DNA of 64,000 nt from Oryzias latipes. Its lineage: Eukaryota > Chordata > Actinopteri > Beloniformes > Adrianichthyidae. A program made the translations under genes and the position numbers. Positions 30,890 to 42,829 of this stretch are shown piece by piece. Location: positions 12,043,483 through 12,107,482 of the forward strand of contig NC_019859.2 in NCBI RefSeq assembly GCF_002234675.1. Reading direction: 5' to 3'. Position 1 is the first letter of the stretch, and every line of letters starts with the position of its first letter. A model generated the notes under the pieces. The model ran no database searches and was not told where the DNA came from. It worked only from the letters and a program-made list of their open reading frames with translations.

Positions 30890-33779
30890 ATGGCTTCTGA
30901 AAAAAACAACACTTTTTCTACAACAGTCACCCGCAACCACAACTCTAAGAGAGATCTGAATGGTGAGCAAACCGACCTTCAAATATTCAGTGATAATGAC
31001 AACAACCTTCAAGACATCGACCCTGATCAATTCTTTTCCACTGTTAATATGGACTGCAAATATTACAGCATAGATGACTTTAAAAACTCTGTTAACCCAG
31101 AAGAAAAACTGTCAATCATTCACTTTAACAGCAGAAGCATGTATACCAACTTTGAAGACATCAAGGACTATTTACAGAACATCGGGCATTCCTTCGATAT
31201 CATAACCATATCTGAGACTTGGTTCAGACGCGACAAAGACGCTGACTTTGAATTGGAAAACTATGAACTTAACTATGTGAACAGAGTAAACAAAAAAGGT
31301 GGAGGAGTCGTAATATATGTGGAAAAAAATATGAAGTTTACGGTAATTGATAAATTGTCTGTCGCAGTGGATGGAATACTGGAATGTCTTACAATTGAAA
31401 TATGTAACAATTCAGGGAAAAATGTCATTATAAGCAGTGTTTATAGGTCGCCAGGGTCAAGCTTAGAAGTGTTCAGTGACTGGATGGAAAAGATGTTTAC
31501 CTCTCTAAATAACAAAATATTATACATCTGTGGAGATTTCAATATCGATCTCATAAACCCCAGCAAACATAAAGCAACCGACGACTTTATCAGCAGAATG
31601 TATGGTATGAGTTTATATCCAACCATAACAAGACCCAGCAGGGTCACTATTCAAAGTGCTACTCTTATTGATAATATTTTTACCAATAATATAGAATACA
31701 CTCATATAAGTGGACTAATGATATGTGACATAACTGATCATTTACCAGTTTTTGCACTATTTGACATCAAGGTGAAGAAATATTTAGCTCACTTTACAAT
31801 AAGAACTGTCCAATTTATAAATTCAAGAAAAAATTTGCCAAATGCCCTTGGTTAACCACCGGTCTACAAAATGCTTGTAAAAAGAAAAATAACCTCTATA
31901 AAAAATTCTTAAAACAGAGGACAAGAGAAACTGAACAAAGATATAAGTCCTATAAAAATAAACTAACTGAAATAACACGTTACAGTAAAAAAGTGTACTT
32001 CAATAATCTACTGAATGAAAATAAAAACAACGTAAAGGGAGTTTGGGAAATATTAAATAACATTAAAAATGGGACAAAAAAGCGAACTTTTCCAGATTAC
32101 TTTACAGGTGAGAAGGGTCAAAGCTATGACATCAATGTAGCAGCAAACGGTCTCAATAACTATTTTGTAAACGTGGGTCCAGAGTTGGCAGCGGAAATTC
32201 CAAAATGCAAAACTAGCAAAGACAATAATCCACCCATCGAAAGGATCCCACACTCAATCTTTCTCTCTGATGTGAACGAAAATTAACTGATATCAATTGT
32301 GAATAATTTCAAGAGTAAAAACTCGAAAGATTGTGAGGATATAGATATGAAGGTGGTGAAAAAAGTCATCTATAGTTTATCTAAGCCTCTGACATACATA
32401 TGTAACTTATCATTACGAACTGGGAGATTCCAAATGAAAATAGCCAAAATGATTCCTATCTATAAGAGTGGAGACAAACACCAATTTACAAACTATAGAC
32501 CTGTTTCTATTCTTCCACAATTCTCAAAAATTTTAGAAAAAAATATTCAATGATAAATTAGCTTTATTTATTGAAAAACAAAACATTATAAATGAAAACC
32601 AATATGGTTTTAGAGAAAATAGATCTACCTCATTGGCTATCATTGATGCTGTGGAGGAAATCACAAATGCTCTGGACAAAAAGAAATATGCAGCTGGAAT
32701 TTTCATTGACTTAAAAAAAGCATTTGATACTCTCAATCATGATATCCTACTTGACAAACTGGAAGTGTATGGGATAAGAGTCAAAAGCTATTTAACGGGA
32801 AGAAAACAATTTGTCAAGATTGACGAATATACATTAGAAACCAAAGAGATAAGTTGTGGTGTCCCACAAGGATCAATTCTACGCCCGCTGCTATTTAATA
32901 TTTAGATAAATGACATATTCAATATTTCAAAGCTTATGAAACTCATATTATTTGCTGATGACACAAACATATTCTATTCTACAGACAATCATAGGGAACT
33001 TATCAAGGTGGTGAACAGAGTTAAATAAAATAAAATTATGGATGGATTACAACAAATTATCTTTGAACTTAGATAAAACCAAAGTGATGTTTTTTGGAAA
33101 CTTCAATGCAAATAAAGAGCTCTCAATTGAAATAAATAATGTCTTAATCGAAAGTGTTACAGAAATCAAATTCTTAGGGGTTTTTATCGATGACAAACTA
33201 AGTTGGAAGCCACACATCAGACACATACAAACTAAAGTCTCAAAAAGTATTTCAATCGTAAATAAATCTAAACATATATTAGGATACAACAGTAGATATT
33301 TATTGTACTGTTCTTTAATATTACCATATTTCACCTACTGTATAGAAATTTGGGGGAATAATTACAAGAGCTCACTACATCCTCTCTTTTTACTTCAAAA
33401 ACGAGCCGTCAGAATTGTACATAAAGCCGGATATCTAGATCATACAAACAATCTATTTTATCAATCAAGACTTTTAAAACTGTATGACCTTGTGGATTTG
33501 TACACTGCGCAACTTTTATACAGAGCCAGTGGGAAATCGTTACCATTCAATATCCAAAAACAGTTCTTAGAAAATGAAGGAGTCTACAGACTGAGGGGAT
33601 GTAGGAACTTCAAGATCAAACTGATAAGAACCACAAAGAAAGGTTTCTTTGTGTCGGTGTGTGGCACTAAACTTTGGAACGGCTTAAGTAATGAGCTCAA
33701 AAAATGTTCAAATATTAAAATATTCAAGAAAATATATAAAGAAACTCTTATTTCAGGATATGAAGATAAGAGGATTTAA
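30890..33779 (+). pseudogene. LINE ORF2: endonuclease and reverse transcriptase (outer element)
   Basis: The apurinic-type endonuclease spans about 31090-31790 (I-H-F-N-S-R-S, I-S-E-T-W-F, G-D-F-N-I-D, D-H-L-P-V-F). The reverse transcriptase follows in pieces: F-I-D-L-K-K-A-F-D-T near 32700, G-V-P-Q-G-S near 32860, F-A-D-D-T-N near 32950, then an intact C-terminal frame 33042-33779. Frameshifts or stops lie near 31855, 32286, 32555 and 32905-33010. The element cannot make a working enzyme. Confidence 0.85.
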
Positions 33780-34425
33780 GGATCAACAGGTGTTGGAATA
33801 ATTCCAAATACATGTGTGAACTTGACTGGGGAAATAATCAAAGCTCTTTTAATTACAACCAATGAGTGTTGCATTGCAATGTGCAATAAAAATTACTGAA
33901 ATGTTTGAATGTTTGAATTACAATCAATCAGCTATTGATTTTATTTACTTGATCTGCAATGTGTAGCAATAATTACTAGTTTGATGTTATCATGTGTTCT
34001 AATGATAATCAATTATTATACATATCGGTATCGTTACTGTTTACTGAAATCATGAATGAATGTTTTCTGAAGATCATCAAACCTTTCTAGGCACTGGATT
34101 TTGTTACTTGAAGAGAATCTATCTGATCAGAACCGGATGTAAAAACACTGTTAAACTATCAAATGAATGAACTCAGTAGGGGTGGGATTATATAAGCTTG
34201 CTTCTTCCCACTCCTTTTCAAGCAATAGATCAAACTCTACTTATACCTCAGTTAATTATCACTGTATTTAATTAAACATATATGATTTAAGTGACATTTT
34301 TGTTTTGTTTTCTGTCTTTTCAATCTACGCATTTCATCATTTCTGTAATGTTTGATAAATGAGTAAATTCTTTATTGCTTTGACTACAATGCTTGAAATA
34401 AATCAAAAATAAAAAATAAAAATCA

Positions 34426-35560
34426 GATAAAGACATAGTATCAACAGTAATAAAATACAGGATTGTGTCAGGAAGGGCAACCGATGTAAAACTACCTGCC
34501 AAACAACCAATGAAAGCTGAATCACTGTGCCGACCTGTAAAGGGATTCGCCGAAAGCTGTACAACAATAGCAGAGTATCAACAGTACTTTTAATTTATTT
34601 TTTTTGCTTGAGATGGTCTGTTTATTTCATCTGGATCTTACTGTAGAAATGTACACCACACTATGAGGTAAAAAACAAATGAGAAACATGAAAATTCCAC
34701 TAAATTGAGTTTAAGATTTTGAGAAAAAAAAACGGTATGTCACTGTGGTGAGGTGGTTCAACGTTCCAAAAGATTGAATCTTTATCGAACAGTTGTTCTG
34801 TTTTTGCCATCACAAACAGAACAACTGAAGGCCTAAACAATATCTGAGTAATGTGTTAATTATAATTTGTCCATGCATACTCATTAAATCATTCCAAATT
34901 GTCTGTTCATTCTCATTTATTGTGTTTATGATGGTTATGCTGCTTCCAGACAGACATTTATTTTCATTTTGGAGTATTTAACTAATCGCAATTTAGTTGT
35001 CCTTTGTTTCCAGGCAGGGTCAGAGCTAAAGAGGCCTTCACTATCTCTTCTGGAGGCCCTCTAATGCAAAATCAATGTCAGACATTAATTTCCTTGAACC
35101 AATCAGATTTTGAGTCTGCAGGGCCTTAGGCAACGTCACAGTTTTCAGACCTTTTGATTGGACAGAAGTTTCAGGAATACAGGAAAAAAATCCCACATGT
35201 AGCCTTGTCCAGTTTTTTGATCTGTCTCAGTTAAAAACAGAGCTGACTGTAATGTACCCCATAAATGATTTTGCAGGAAAATCTCCCACTGATCTCCTTT
35301 ACTTCCTTCATCAGAAAAATCTGAGTGGAATCAAAATGTAATCCAAAATTATATCCCACAAGTTGAAAAACCCAAGATTTGTGTTGAAGAAATATTCCAA
35401 GTGTTTTACGAGTGAACAGATTAACATTGATGTTAACTTTTGTGAAGAATAGTTAGAAACTGCCTTTAACTTTTAATACACTAATGGTTTAAACTTAATT
35501 CACTGAGCATGTATTGTCATCTCAAAATTATATTACATTTGAAGAAAGCACAGCCAAACT
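34426..35560. other. Gene-free stretch
   Basis: AT-rich DNA with no gene or repeat I recognise. Confidence 0.4.
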
Positions 35561-35875
35561 ATTGTTCTCACAGTTTATTCTCATACTCCCTTTTTCTGTG
35601 CATGTGTGATGTGCTGAGCAGGCCTAAGAGTTATCCTCACTTTAGCCTTGCAGCTTCTCTCCAGCAGTAACCTGTGGGCGTGATTTTCACACGAGGTCCA
35701 TCGGACGATCTTCTGAATATGCAAATGCAGGGTTTTTATACCAAGCCCATCTCTGAGCTTGTTGGTTCGGACTTTGAATGCACCATGTTCATCTGTCTGT
35801 CCCCTTCGTGTTTGTACGAAGTAAAACCTCCACAAAAGATAAGTAACTGTCTCTGAGTCATTATTCATTCATTTC
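35561..35875 (+). other. Promoter-like segment, possible solo LTR
   Basis: More GC-balanced than its surroundings, with an octamer-like atgcaaat (35719-35726), a TATA-like tttttata about 10 bp later, and a downstream segment ending 'ctctgagtcattattcattc'. This order recalls a retroviral U3-R-U5, but I see no clear TG/CA ends or target duplication. Confidence 0.25.
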
Positions 35876-36169
35876 TATGTGCAGGAAGCTGAAGGGGAAC
35901 GAACCTATAATTTACCTATTTTACAGTCCTGTTTAGAATCTCCAGTTTCCTCACAACTTTGTAAGATCATAATGTTTTCTTCATATTGTTGGACATGAAA
36001 CCAGCACAAACTAAAGAGCATTACTCAAATATGCTGTAAAGTTTTTTCATTTGAGATTTTTTCTTTCAGGGATAGCAACACCTTATTGTGTGATGATATG
36101 CACGTATGATTTGGCTTCAGTTTTTGATGTCCTTCCTGATTCCATCTAAACCTGTTTCATCTCCCTTTT

Positions 36170-36445
36170 GGAGTCATGGGGTTGCTGGACCCCATCCCTG
36201 TTGCTGTTGCTCAAAGGCAAGGTTGCCAGTCCATCACAGGGCAACACAGAGACACACAGACACATGAAGACCTAGGGACAATTTCCCAGGAAGCATGGTT
36301 TTGGACTGTGGGAGGAAAGTCGAAGTGCCCGGAGAAAACTCATGCATGGTTTAAAACATTCAAACGCCACACAGAAATGGCCGAGCAGGGATTTGAACCA
36401 GGGCCTTTTTCACTTTGAGGCTAGACTGCTAACCATACCGCACCT
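36170..36445 (-). mobile_element. tRNA-derived SINE
   Basis: On the minus strand a tRNA-like head (gcggtatggttagcagtc, then B box ggttcaaatcc) is followed by the body seen also at 18128-18440, including 'cttcgactttcctcccac' and 'gatggactggcaacc'-type segments. Confidence 0.75.
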
Positions 36446-36596
36446 ATGAAACCAATTGAAATGTATTAATATTGTGAATTTTAGACAGAACATTTCTGTT
36501 TTATGTATCTGTTTTGCAGATACGCAGAACAAAGAAACAGTGACTTTTTTAGTAGGCTGAGTTTTGTGTGTGTTAAGATACACAAGTAGGTAAGTG

Positions 36597-36850
36597 CTGC
36601 TTATCATTGAGGGTTTCCTGTGTGTGTTTCTTTTTTGAAGATCTTAAGGTGGTTGAGGCTGTTTCCGTACTGTTGACTCTTTGAAACCTGAACATGCAGG
36701 GCTGTCTTAAAAGTGACAGAGATATAAAAAGAACAAAATTGCCTTTGATGTTTTCTTGAAGAAGATGTAAAATCTGACATTTCTGTCAGGGAAGTAGAAG
36801 CTTCAATACAACAAAAAGCATAGTTAGACTTTTTTTCAATATTTGAGTCA
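36597..36850. repeat. Downstream duplicated block of copy 4
   Basis: Counterpart of 19945-20180 downstream of copy 3, in the same orientation and at a comparable distance from the stop codon. Confidence 0.55.
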
Positions 36851-36857
36851 AATTCAA

Positions 36858-37205
36858 GATAAGACAAGATAAATTTTTATTGTCATTGCACGGTGATACT
36901 CTGTACAAAGTACAAAGAAATTGGGAAATTGCTGTCCCACATCAGTGCATTTAGCAAGAAAATAAATAAATAACTACTGGTAGTTAAAAAAAAAAAAAAA
37001 ATCCTCTAAAAAAAAATTGTTAGAAATGACCTGCTGTTAATGTTTTGCTTATCTAAGGTTATTGCCCGGTTGTAAAAACTGTCCTTTAGTCTATTTGTCT
37101 GTGCTCTCAGCGCTCTGAATCTCCTGCCAGAGGCAGCCGCTCAAACACCCGGTGTCCTGGGTGTGTGCAATCCTTCAAGGTCATTAAACAAGGTCATTGG
37201 ATTTG
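36858..37205 (-). repeat. Interspersed repeat, probably LINE- or SINE-related
   Basis: Contains 'ttttattgtcattgcac', 'gtacaaagaaattgggaaatt' and a block 'ctctgaatctcctgccagaggcagc', which I recall as a recurrent dispersed fish repeat. No coding frame. Its class is not certain. Confidence 0.4.
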
Positions 37206-37500
37206 GGGGCAGAACAAGTCAATTTTTCAATGACAAAGTTGGATTTTCTTATTTAGACCAAGTTTGTTTTCTAGAAGTAAAATTACAGTAAAATATTTGG
37301 GTAAGATGCATAAATGTTTTATTCTCTAATCAAAACTGCATTTCTTTGCAGGTAAACTATCTAAATAGCGAAAGGAAAAATTGAAAATCAAGACGAATCA
37401 GATTTTATTTTACAATTCAGATCCAGACAAGAGAAATTCTTACAACAGAACTTTAGTTTTCTGCAGAATAAGGTCACCGATGTCCACTAATGAAAATGTT

Positions 37501-40500
37501 CTACAACTTATTGACAGTAGAATATGTACTAAAGTCAGAAGTCTGAGTCGTCGTCCTCTTCCTCTGTGGTTTCATAGATGACTGTTGGATTTCCAGAGCA
37601 GCATAGCACACATCTTCATCCTGGAATGAAACATTTTCATTTGTTGAGAATAGTTTGAGTGTGATAAAAAGCATCAAAGGTCATGAGTTAAAGAAAAACA
37701 AAAGGCTAACAAACAAACATCTCCAAATCATTGAGGGATGGTGGAGTTTGGAACATCTAAAAGAAGTGCTCCTCTGTCCCACTAACCTCATTGTGGCTCT
37801 TTACCATGATGCAACAGAGAAGCACTGGAACATTGGTTTGAGCTTTGAACATTGAGGTTTGATCTTCATCACCCTTTTGGTGAACCTGTTTTGTTAAGCT
37901 GTGAAAAACGTTTTTCCCTTTTCTTTTTCCTTTTCCATAGGCCTAAAATTACAAAACTCTAGTAAACCAGCTCTGTGGCCTTGTGGTAATGTTGCCCAGC
38001 CTGAGACTGGAGTGTGATAAGTTCAAATCCACACCAATCCATGCCAAAAACTCTAAAAATGGGAACCAGTGCTTGACCCTCAGCACTAAGTGATTGGATT
38101 GGGAGGGTTAAACCACCAAATGGTTTCTGTGTTTGCAGCTCACCACTCCCCAATGAGATGGGTCAACAAATTTTACACACCTTGAACTGATGGAACTTTA
38201 AATGTAAACAGCTATTAAAAAGATTGACTTCTGATTCTAAAGTTGCAGGTTCATGTGTCAGAGTGTTTTTGGGAAAGACACTGAACTTCCACATTTCTTC
38301 TGGTGGTCTGACTGGCTGCTTCTCGCCCGATAGCTCTGCCGCCGTCAGCGTGTGAGTTTGTGTGTGCATCAGTGACTTTGTTACTGCACGGCCGTAATGG
38401 TGGTAGAAAAGTGTTATAAAATCACAATCACACATAAACCACAGACCTTTAAAATCCTACTAAGCTATTAGTGCTGCTTACCTTTTCTTGAGTGTGTCTT
38501 GTCAGATTTCTCGAGTTTTCTTTTCTTTCAGAATTTTGAGAAGATGTAGCTGTAGAAATGAGAACAAATCATTTTAAACTTCAAACATGTGTGATTTATG
38601 TTTAGGTGTAGCATCAAGCTTTAAACTGATGAAACAATTGGAGGGATATAATTAGTAGATACCTGATTTCTGACAAATCCTGTAAACCAGAACAGAAAGG
38701 AGAGCGGAGAGAACAGAAACAGCCGGACACACAGAGAAGAAGAGCAGCTTCCAGCACACATCATCGTTCTGCTGACTGTCACTGGTACAGTTATGAGGCC
38801 TGTTGGAATCTGGATAGAAATAAAAAAAAGCTGTAATTGTTTCTTAAACAATTAAGGCACTTTTTAAAAAGTAATCTAAAGAAATAAAACACATGTGGCC
38901 CTTAAAGGAATTACGACGGAGTATTAGGGCCACCAAAAAAAAAAAAAAGTAAAATTACGACATTTTATCTCGTAAATTTACGAGAAAAAAACTCGTAAAT
39001 TTACGAGAAAAAAGTCATAGATTAACAAGGAGAAAACACCGAAGTTGTCCGTTTATCGGAGCATCGCTTGAAGATGAAAGATGTGGAGCCTTTTGTGAAG
39101 CTTTATTTCCAAGTTTATTATAGGTTTGAAACAAAGAGATTCTGAACCTTTGGCGACTCAAAATCAGATTATTGTCAGTGGAGCCGTCTTTCCGGGGTTC
39201 AGTGTCAGTAAAGCGGAGTTTCATATGTAAAATAAGGAGCTCAGAGACACGTTTGGGTGCAGAGGATCGCTGCAGCTTTTATTCTCCTTTTCATTCACAA
39301 ACCCTGAAGTTCATCTGTCACCTTACGTCATGAACCTGTCATCAGATCCGAACACCAATGCGGAAGTAAACGTCCCGTTATATCATCAAACAACAAAGAT
39401 GAATGAAAATAGTCTATTATATTAGCATTAGAACGTTGAAAATGCCAAAAAAAGTGATCCTCCTCCTCAGACGGAAGAGTCACACAAACGTGGAGATCTT
39501 GTTTTTGGTGGAGGAAGAAAGGATTGAAGTGGAAAGCTGCAGGGACACCGATGGCTTCATCGGGCTGCAGGGATCCTGCAAACCAACCATCAATAAATAA
39601 AACTTGAATAAATTGTAAATCAAACAAATGAGCTTCCAGATATTTGGAACGTTCAAGTTCATTCAGCTCACCTGTTCAACTGAGTTTAGTCGGTCTGCTC
39701 TGTTGCTGCGCGGCGTTCACCTGCTGTTCTGCATGTTCACTTCCACTTAATATCGTAAATTTACGAGTTTTTTTCTCATAAATTTACGACTTAAAATCTT
39801 GTAAAATTACGAGTTTTTTCTCATAAATTTACGAGTTTTTATCTCCTAAATTAAGGAGATAAAAACTCGTAATTTTACTTTTTTTTTTGGTGGCCCTAAT
39901 ACTCCGTCGTAAGGAATAATTCAAAAGTGAAAAGAGAAAAAATAAATTTCATTTTCTGGATGAGCTTAATCATTCTGAGGGGTCATGGGAGTTGCTGGAG
40001 CCTATCCCAGCAACAGTTGTGAGAAGATGGGGTACACCCTGGACAGGATGCCTCACTACACTACTACACGCATTCACACTGAAGAGATCGGGGTTGGACT
40101 GTGGGGAAAGATGGAGAGGACAAGGAGAACATGCAAACCCCACAAAATAAGGTCCAAGCCGGGGCCTTCTCACTGTGGGGTCAGAGTGCTGAGCACTACA
40201 TAATAATGTAGCTCCCTCCCCCAAAAAGGATGCAAATCACATAAGATTTGCTTTTCTTTCTTTTTACTTTTTCTTTATGTGGCAACAAGAACCTTATGAG
40301 TGATTAGAAAACAAACTGTGTAGTTAATTTTTTTTAAATTTATTTCAATGAAATTTTATGCAGACTTTAGTCAGCAATAATTCCTAATTGCTACACAACT
40401 GGATCTTCCAGTGGTTGCAAAAGTCTTAACATTTGTCAACGTATTTTAAACATTTTCCTTCTTGTTTAATAGAATTAAAAAGGAGATTTAATTAAACGAT

Positions 40501-42619
40501 GAAAATACAAACACTATTTAAGTCACATTTTTCTCAAATCCCTAACCCTAAGCCCAGTGCCGCTTCTACACTAACTTACTCCTCGGGGGAGTAACCCCCC
40601 ACCCCCATCCCTCACACCCCATGCGCACACATACAAATTTGACGATATCCTTTTTTGTTCCCTATCTTTATTTGGCCATTTTACACAAAAAATGCATGGA
40701 TTTTATGAATATTACAAGGGTGTCAAGTTTAGTTGCACAGGGGGCTTAAATCCAAAAAATGCTTTAGGTTGGGGGCCGAACAAGATAAACATTTACGGAA
40801 CACACTAAAGCATTTAAACCTTTTAAACCTTTAAAACATAACTTTTTGAACATAACTATGAATGAAGACAGACAGGAATATTAATCCAGAATGAATCAAG
40901 TTAAACCTTAAATAAGGTATAGTGTTTTGCTCTCCATAAAGACATACTCTGTCAAAATTATACAAAGATGAACATGCAGCAGAACAAAACAAACAAAGTC
41001 TGAAAATATTAATTAGAAGAAATAACAAATTAAATTATTACATTTTCTTTGCTCTTTTGAGAGTTTTTTAGAGCTGGACTCCTGGCATCATTTTTAGCAA
41101 TAAGTTCATTTTTGCTTGGTGTGTGACATCCTGTGTGTGTCTTTTTGAAACAAATCAGAGGGATTTGATTTTTTTCAAAACCTGTTATTGTGAATATCAT
41201 TCTTTGGGTTTCATAAAACATTAAAAACTAAATCATTGAACTGATCACTGGGATTACTCCTAAAATATTTGGCATTTTCCTTATTTTGTGCAACACCAAC
41301 AGTAGTAATCCTCCAAAAACATCAATACTTTTATAAACATATGATCTATTGTTTATTTATGATCTCAAAAAGCGCAGCTGTCGGACTTTCTGCATTACCT
41401 GCTGTCTTTATGTCAAATACTGACACCAATTAAACGACAGGCAGACAAAGAATACATTTATGGAAATTAAAGACACCTGATAAATATTGTCTGCAATAGT
41501 TAACAAAGACTGACATTACTAGCATGAACTGAGCAATCTAAGGGCACACAATTATCCAGGTGTTGCACAATCAAGTCTGCGCTCTGTACTCACCCAGCAG
41601 CTTCCGCCCACAACCCCTCACCTTTTCCTTTACACACATTTGTGGCACCTTCTCTAAGACAGGAGTGTGTGCAGCTGCGGGGTGCCAATTCGCAGGTTTT
41701 AGGCCCATTACAAAATCTGTGATATAACAGATAATAGAAAACTAATAGTGGCGCAATTTATTTTTCTTCCAAGTACAGGGACACCGCCCCCCCTTAAATT
41801 TGCGCCCAAGGCAATTGCCCGTATTGCCCGTGCCTAAAACCGGAACTGCCTAAGCTCAATGAGCTCATAGTTGTTACTATTACTGTTACGAAATTTATGT
41901 TAAATACATATAGCTAAATTGTATTGCAATTTACAAATAAATATTTGAATTTACATGGAATTGTGCCATTTTTTGTTTCTTTCTTGATTAATTAAATATG
42001 TAATAAAAACAAGAACAGTTTCACAAAAAGTCATCTGAGTTAAATACTTACCGGTACTGACTGAGATTTTTCTGATGATACTGCTGTAATTATACAAACT
42101 CCTCACATTAACTTGTTTTTTGTCTTCCACCTTATTTTTTTCATTTGCACAGTAGTAAAATCCTTCATCAGAATAGGTGACATTGATGATCGTCAGGTCG
42201 TAGGAATCAGAGGAAATGTTCTTTGTCCATATAAACCGAGTTTTCCCAAACTGTTGGAAGTAGGCCTCTGCAGTTAGAACTAGAACAGTGTGGTTCTCAT
42301 TAGAACAGTTTCTGAACCACACAGTCAGTTCTCCATCTCCCATTTTACAGTCACAATAGAGAGTGATGTTGTCTCCACGTCTGACTGTCACCTCAGACAC
42401 TGATGCAGAAGTCCAGTTAAAACTGCAGGAAACTGCTCCTGAAAGACAGATGCCATGAACAAAATGATTTCTTTCACAATTTTAAATTGAAATTCATTCA
42501 ATTCATTCAATCAAGTCATGTAAAATAATCCTGATCAACTATGAACGATAGTAAAAGAAAAAGTTACCCCAGAGAAGAGGCATAATGATGTGCAGAGGAT
42601 CCATGAGTGATGTGGTCAT
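37501..42619 (-). CDS. V-set inhibitory-type receptor, copy 4 (intact)
   Basis: Five exons: 42568-42619 (start, leader), 42052-42438 (V-set), 38663-38809 (stalk, transmembrane), 38482-38549 (juxtamembrane), 37501-37620 (tail, stop). All splice sites are GT/AG and the joined frame gives 257 residues, the same total as copy 3. The leader is residues 1-17. The V domain (about 18-146) has L-Y-C-D-C, W-F-R-N-C and D-E-G-F-Y-Y-C, and is followed by A-N-E rather than G-T-E. Transmembrane is about 168-189. The tail has ITIM-like V-C-Y-A-A-L (Y224) and S-T-Y-S-T-V (Y251). The V exon runs 6 nt further before its donor than in copy 3. The V-to-transmembrane intron is enlarged by element A, a SINE and a hAT element. 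The protein is likely a type I inhibitory receptor; the ligand is unknown. Confidence 0.88.
37970..38180 (+). mobile_element. tRNA-derived SINE, second family
   Basis: A degenerate tRNA-like head (B box aagttcaaatcc near 38019) is followed by a body with 'ctaaaaatgggaaccagtgc', 'gattggattgggagggttaa' and 'ccaccaaatggttt', a common fish SINE body. It lies in the last-but-one intron of receptor copy 4. Confidence 0.65.
38190..38440 (+). repeat. SINE-like fragment
   Basis: Contains 'gggaaagacactgaacttcc' and 'cgtgtgagtttgtgtgtgc', weakly matching the body of the SINE type at 25085-25371. Strongly diverged. Confidence 0.4.
38912..39911. mobile_element. Element A: 1000-bp palindrome-rich TIR element
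   Basis: The inverted ends start TACGACGGAGTATTAGGGCC and are followed by an A tract and a GTAAAATTACGA block. A perfect 6-bp target duplication AGGAAT flanks it (38906-38911, 39912-39917). Just inside each end are several copies of the perfect 16-bp palindrome CTCGTAAATTTACGAG or close variants (about 38965-39010 and 39755-39870). No transposase is visible; a 51-codon frame from 39440 is not recognised. TAC ends with 6-bp duplications are what I recall of the IS3EU superfamily, but this needs checking. It lies in the V-to-transmembrane intron of receptor copy 4. Confidence 0.85.
39965..40205 (-). mobile_element. tRNA-derived SINE
   Basis: Minus-strand head with a B-box-like segment near 40165, and a body containing 'gtttgcatgttctcc' and 'ggctccagcaactcccatg', the usual 3' half of the fish tRNA-SINE seen at 18128. 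Confidence 0.7.
40555..41848. mobile_element. hAT-like non-autonomous DNA element
   Basis: Ends CAGTGCCGCTTCTA and the complement of CAGTTCCGGTTTTAGG form short inverted repeats. Flanking 8-bp sequences are CCTAAGCC (40547-40554) and CCTAAGCT (41849-41856), a 7/8 match as expected for hAT. In sibling copies the same intron site reads through without the insert. At 1294 bp it has no transposase frame. Confidence 0.75.
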
Positions 42620-42719
42620 GAACGGTAAAGAGTACAAATGTTTCTCTCTGTAGATGCGTTCACAGCTTTGCATTGAAGATGTTGTGAGTTGTGTAGATTT
42701 TCCACTAAAGGGGACGAAG

Positions 42720-42765
42720 ATTTTGATTGGTCTGCTGACTGGAACATTTTTTTTCTGTGGTTTCC
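42720..42765 (-). promoter_or_regulatory. Receptor promoter block, copy 4
   Basis: A CCAAT box (complement of 42726-42730) and RUNX-type AAACCACA (complement of 42756-42763) lie about 107-144 bp upstream of the ATG, spaced as in copies 2 and 3. Element B begins 13 bp further upstream. Confidence 0.6.
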
Positions 42766-42829
42766 AAGCTGGGTAGTACGGAAGAGGATTAGGGCCATGG
42801 ACAAAAAAAAAAGGTCATAGAAAATTCTG

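Larger units (their letters stand above)
26283..34425 (+). mobile_element. CR1/L2-like LINE, split by a nested L1
   Basis: The outer element starts within ORF1 (26283-26365), is interrupted by an L1 insertion (26366-30303), and continues with ORF1 (30319 on), ORF2 (30890-33779) and a 3' UTR to an A-rich end near 34425. The 15-bp sequence AGAATGGATGACCAA occurs at both edges of the L1, proving the two halves were one element. ORF2 has multiple stops and frameshifts, so the copy is old. The clade is uncertain; motifs fit the Jockey/CR1/L2 group. Confidence 0.85.

Noticed and set aside
39440..39600. Small basic/acidic protein in element A
   Set aside because: The frame is short, unsupported by a recognisable domain and lies in a non-autonomous element.
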